DNA of 64,000 nt, taken from assembly GCF_007747215.1 (NCBI RefSeq), contig NZ_CP036273.1, positions 6,928,322 through 6,992,321 on the forward strand. Direction: 5' to 3'. The number at the start of each line of letters is the position of its first letter. Position 1 is the first letter of the stretch. Below, one piece after another: positions 63,979-64,000 of this stretch. The notes below the pieces were generated by a model that searched no databases, was not told where the DNA came from, and saw only the letters and a program-made list of their open reading frames with translations. A program made the position numbers and the translations under genes. The stretch comes from Urbifossiella limnaea (lineage in GTDB: Bacteria; Planctomycetota; Planctomycetia; Gemmatales; Gemmataceae).

Positions 63979-64000
63979 ACGACGCAGGCTGAACCGGACC

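Overview
The window is about 70% GC. It shows typical traits of a planctomycete, most likely of the Gemmata family (Gemmataceae). These include an ECF sigma factor fused to a WD40-like propeller, a sigma factor next to a giant Ser/Thr kinase with WD40 and TPR parts, secreted proteases that start with an FEPLE/LERMEDR-type N-terminal motif and carry RTX calcium repeats, and a DUF2924/serine recombinase module. The genus is inferred from gene content only.

Region by region. 1-6612: a tightly overlapping lipid or amine-related operon (GMC oxidoreductase end, phosphatidylserine decarboxylase, a Rossmann-FAD-oxidase-like fusion, a double-length class III aminotransferase, an Mpo1-like membrane protein) facing a convergent methyltransferase. 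6789-11778: a phosphonate catabolism set (transporter, zinc alcohol dehydrogenase, HD/PhnZ-like protein, FAD amine oxidase-like protein, phosphonatase-like HAD). 11875-13094: an IS4-type element. 13149-17941: small genes, the sigma-WD40 fusion, a secreted protein and a Tat-exported hydroxypyruvate isomerase-like protein. 18071: tRNA-Asn, followed by a gene-poor stretch with GTTAAC repeats. 18766-29300: sigma factor, giant kinase and two secreted RTX proteases (calpain-like and trypsin-like). 29402-34028: a tandem array of related proteins of unknown function, with a DUF6915 gene inside it. About 34525: a breakpoint that joins two truncated genes.

35360-50415 looks like an integrated mobile element. 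It has a recombinase module (small ORF, DUF2924, large serine recombinase, HTH protein), then a sigma-like protein, an AEP-type primase, a superfamily-3-like helicase, a ParB-methyltransferase, a terminase-small-subunit-like protein and a chain of overlapping small genes. A 346-bp region at 46166-46511 carries 13 copies of a 10-bp iteron, including two identical 30-bp palindromes. It is the best candidate for the element's replication origin or its control region. No capsid, portal or tail gene is visible, so a phage-satellite-like or degraded element fits better than a complete prophage.

Next comes a likely defence cargo: a three-gene minus-strand operon (winged-helix protein, AAA ATPase, beta-rich protein with a C-terminal hydrophobic segment) at 50501-54790, which I cannot match to a named system, and a NACHT-type NTPase with an Mrr-like nuclease domain at 55267-57762. 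57763-61376 is rearranged DNA: duplicated gene remnants around a polytopic membrane protein, a transposase fragment, and an intact IS4-family element with perfect 16-bp ends and an 11-bp target duplication. The window ends with a HEAT-like protein and a WD40 protein.
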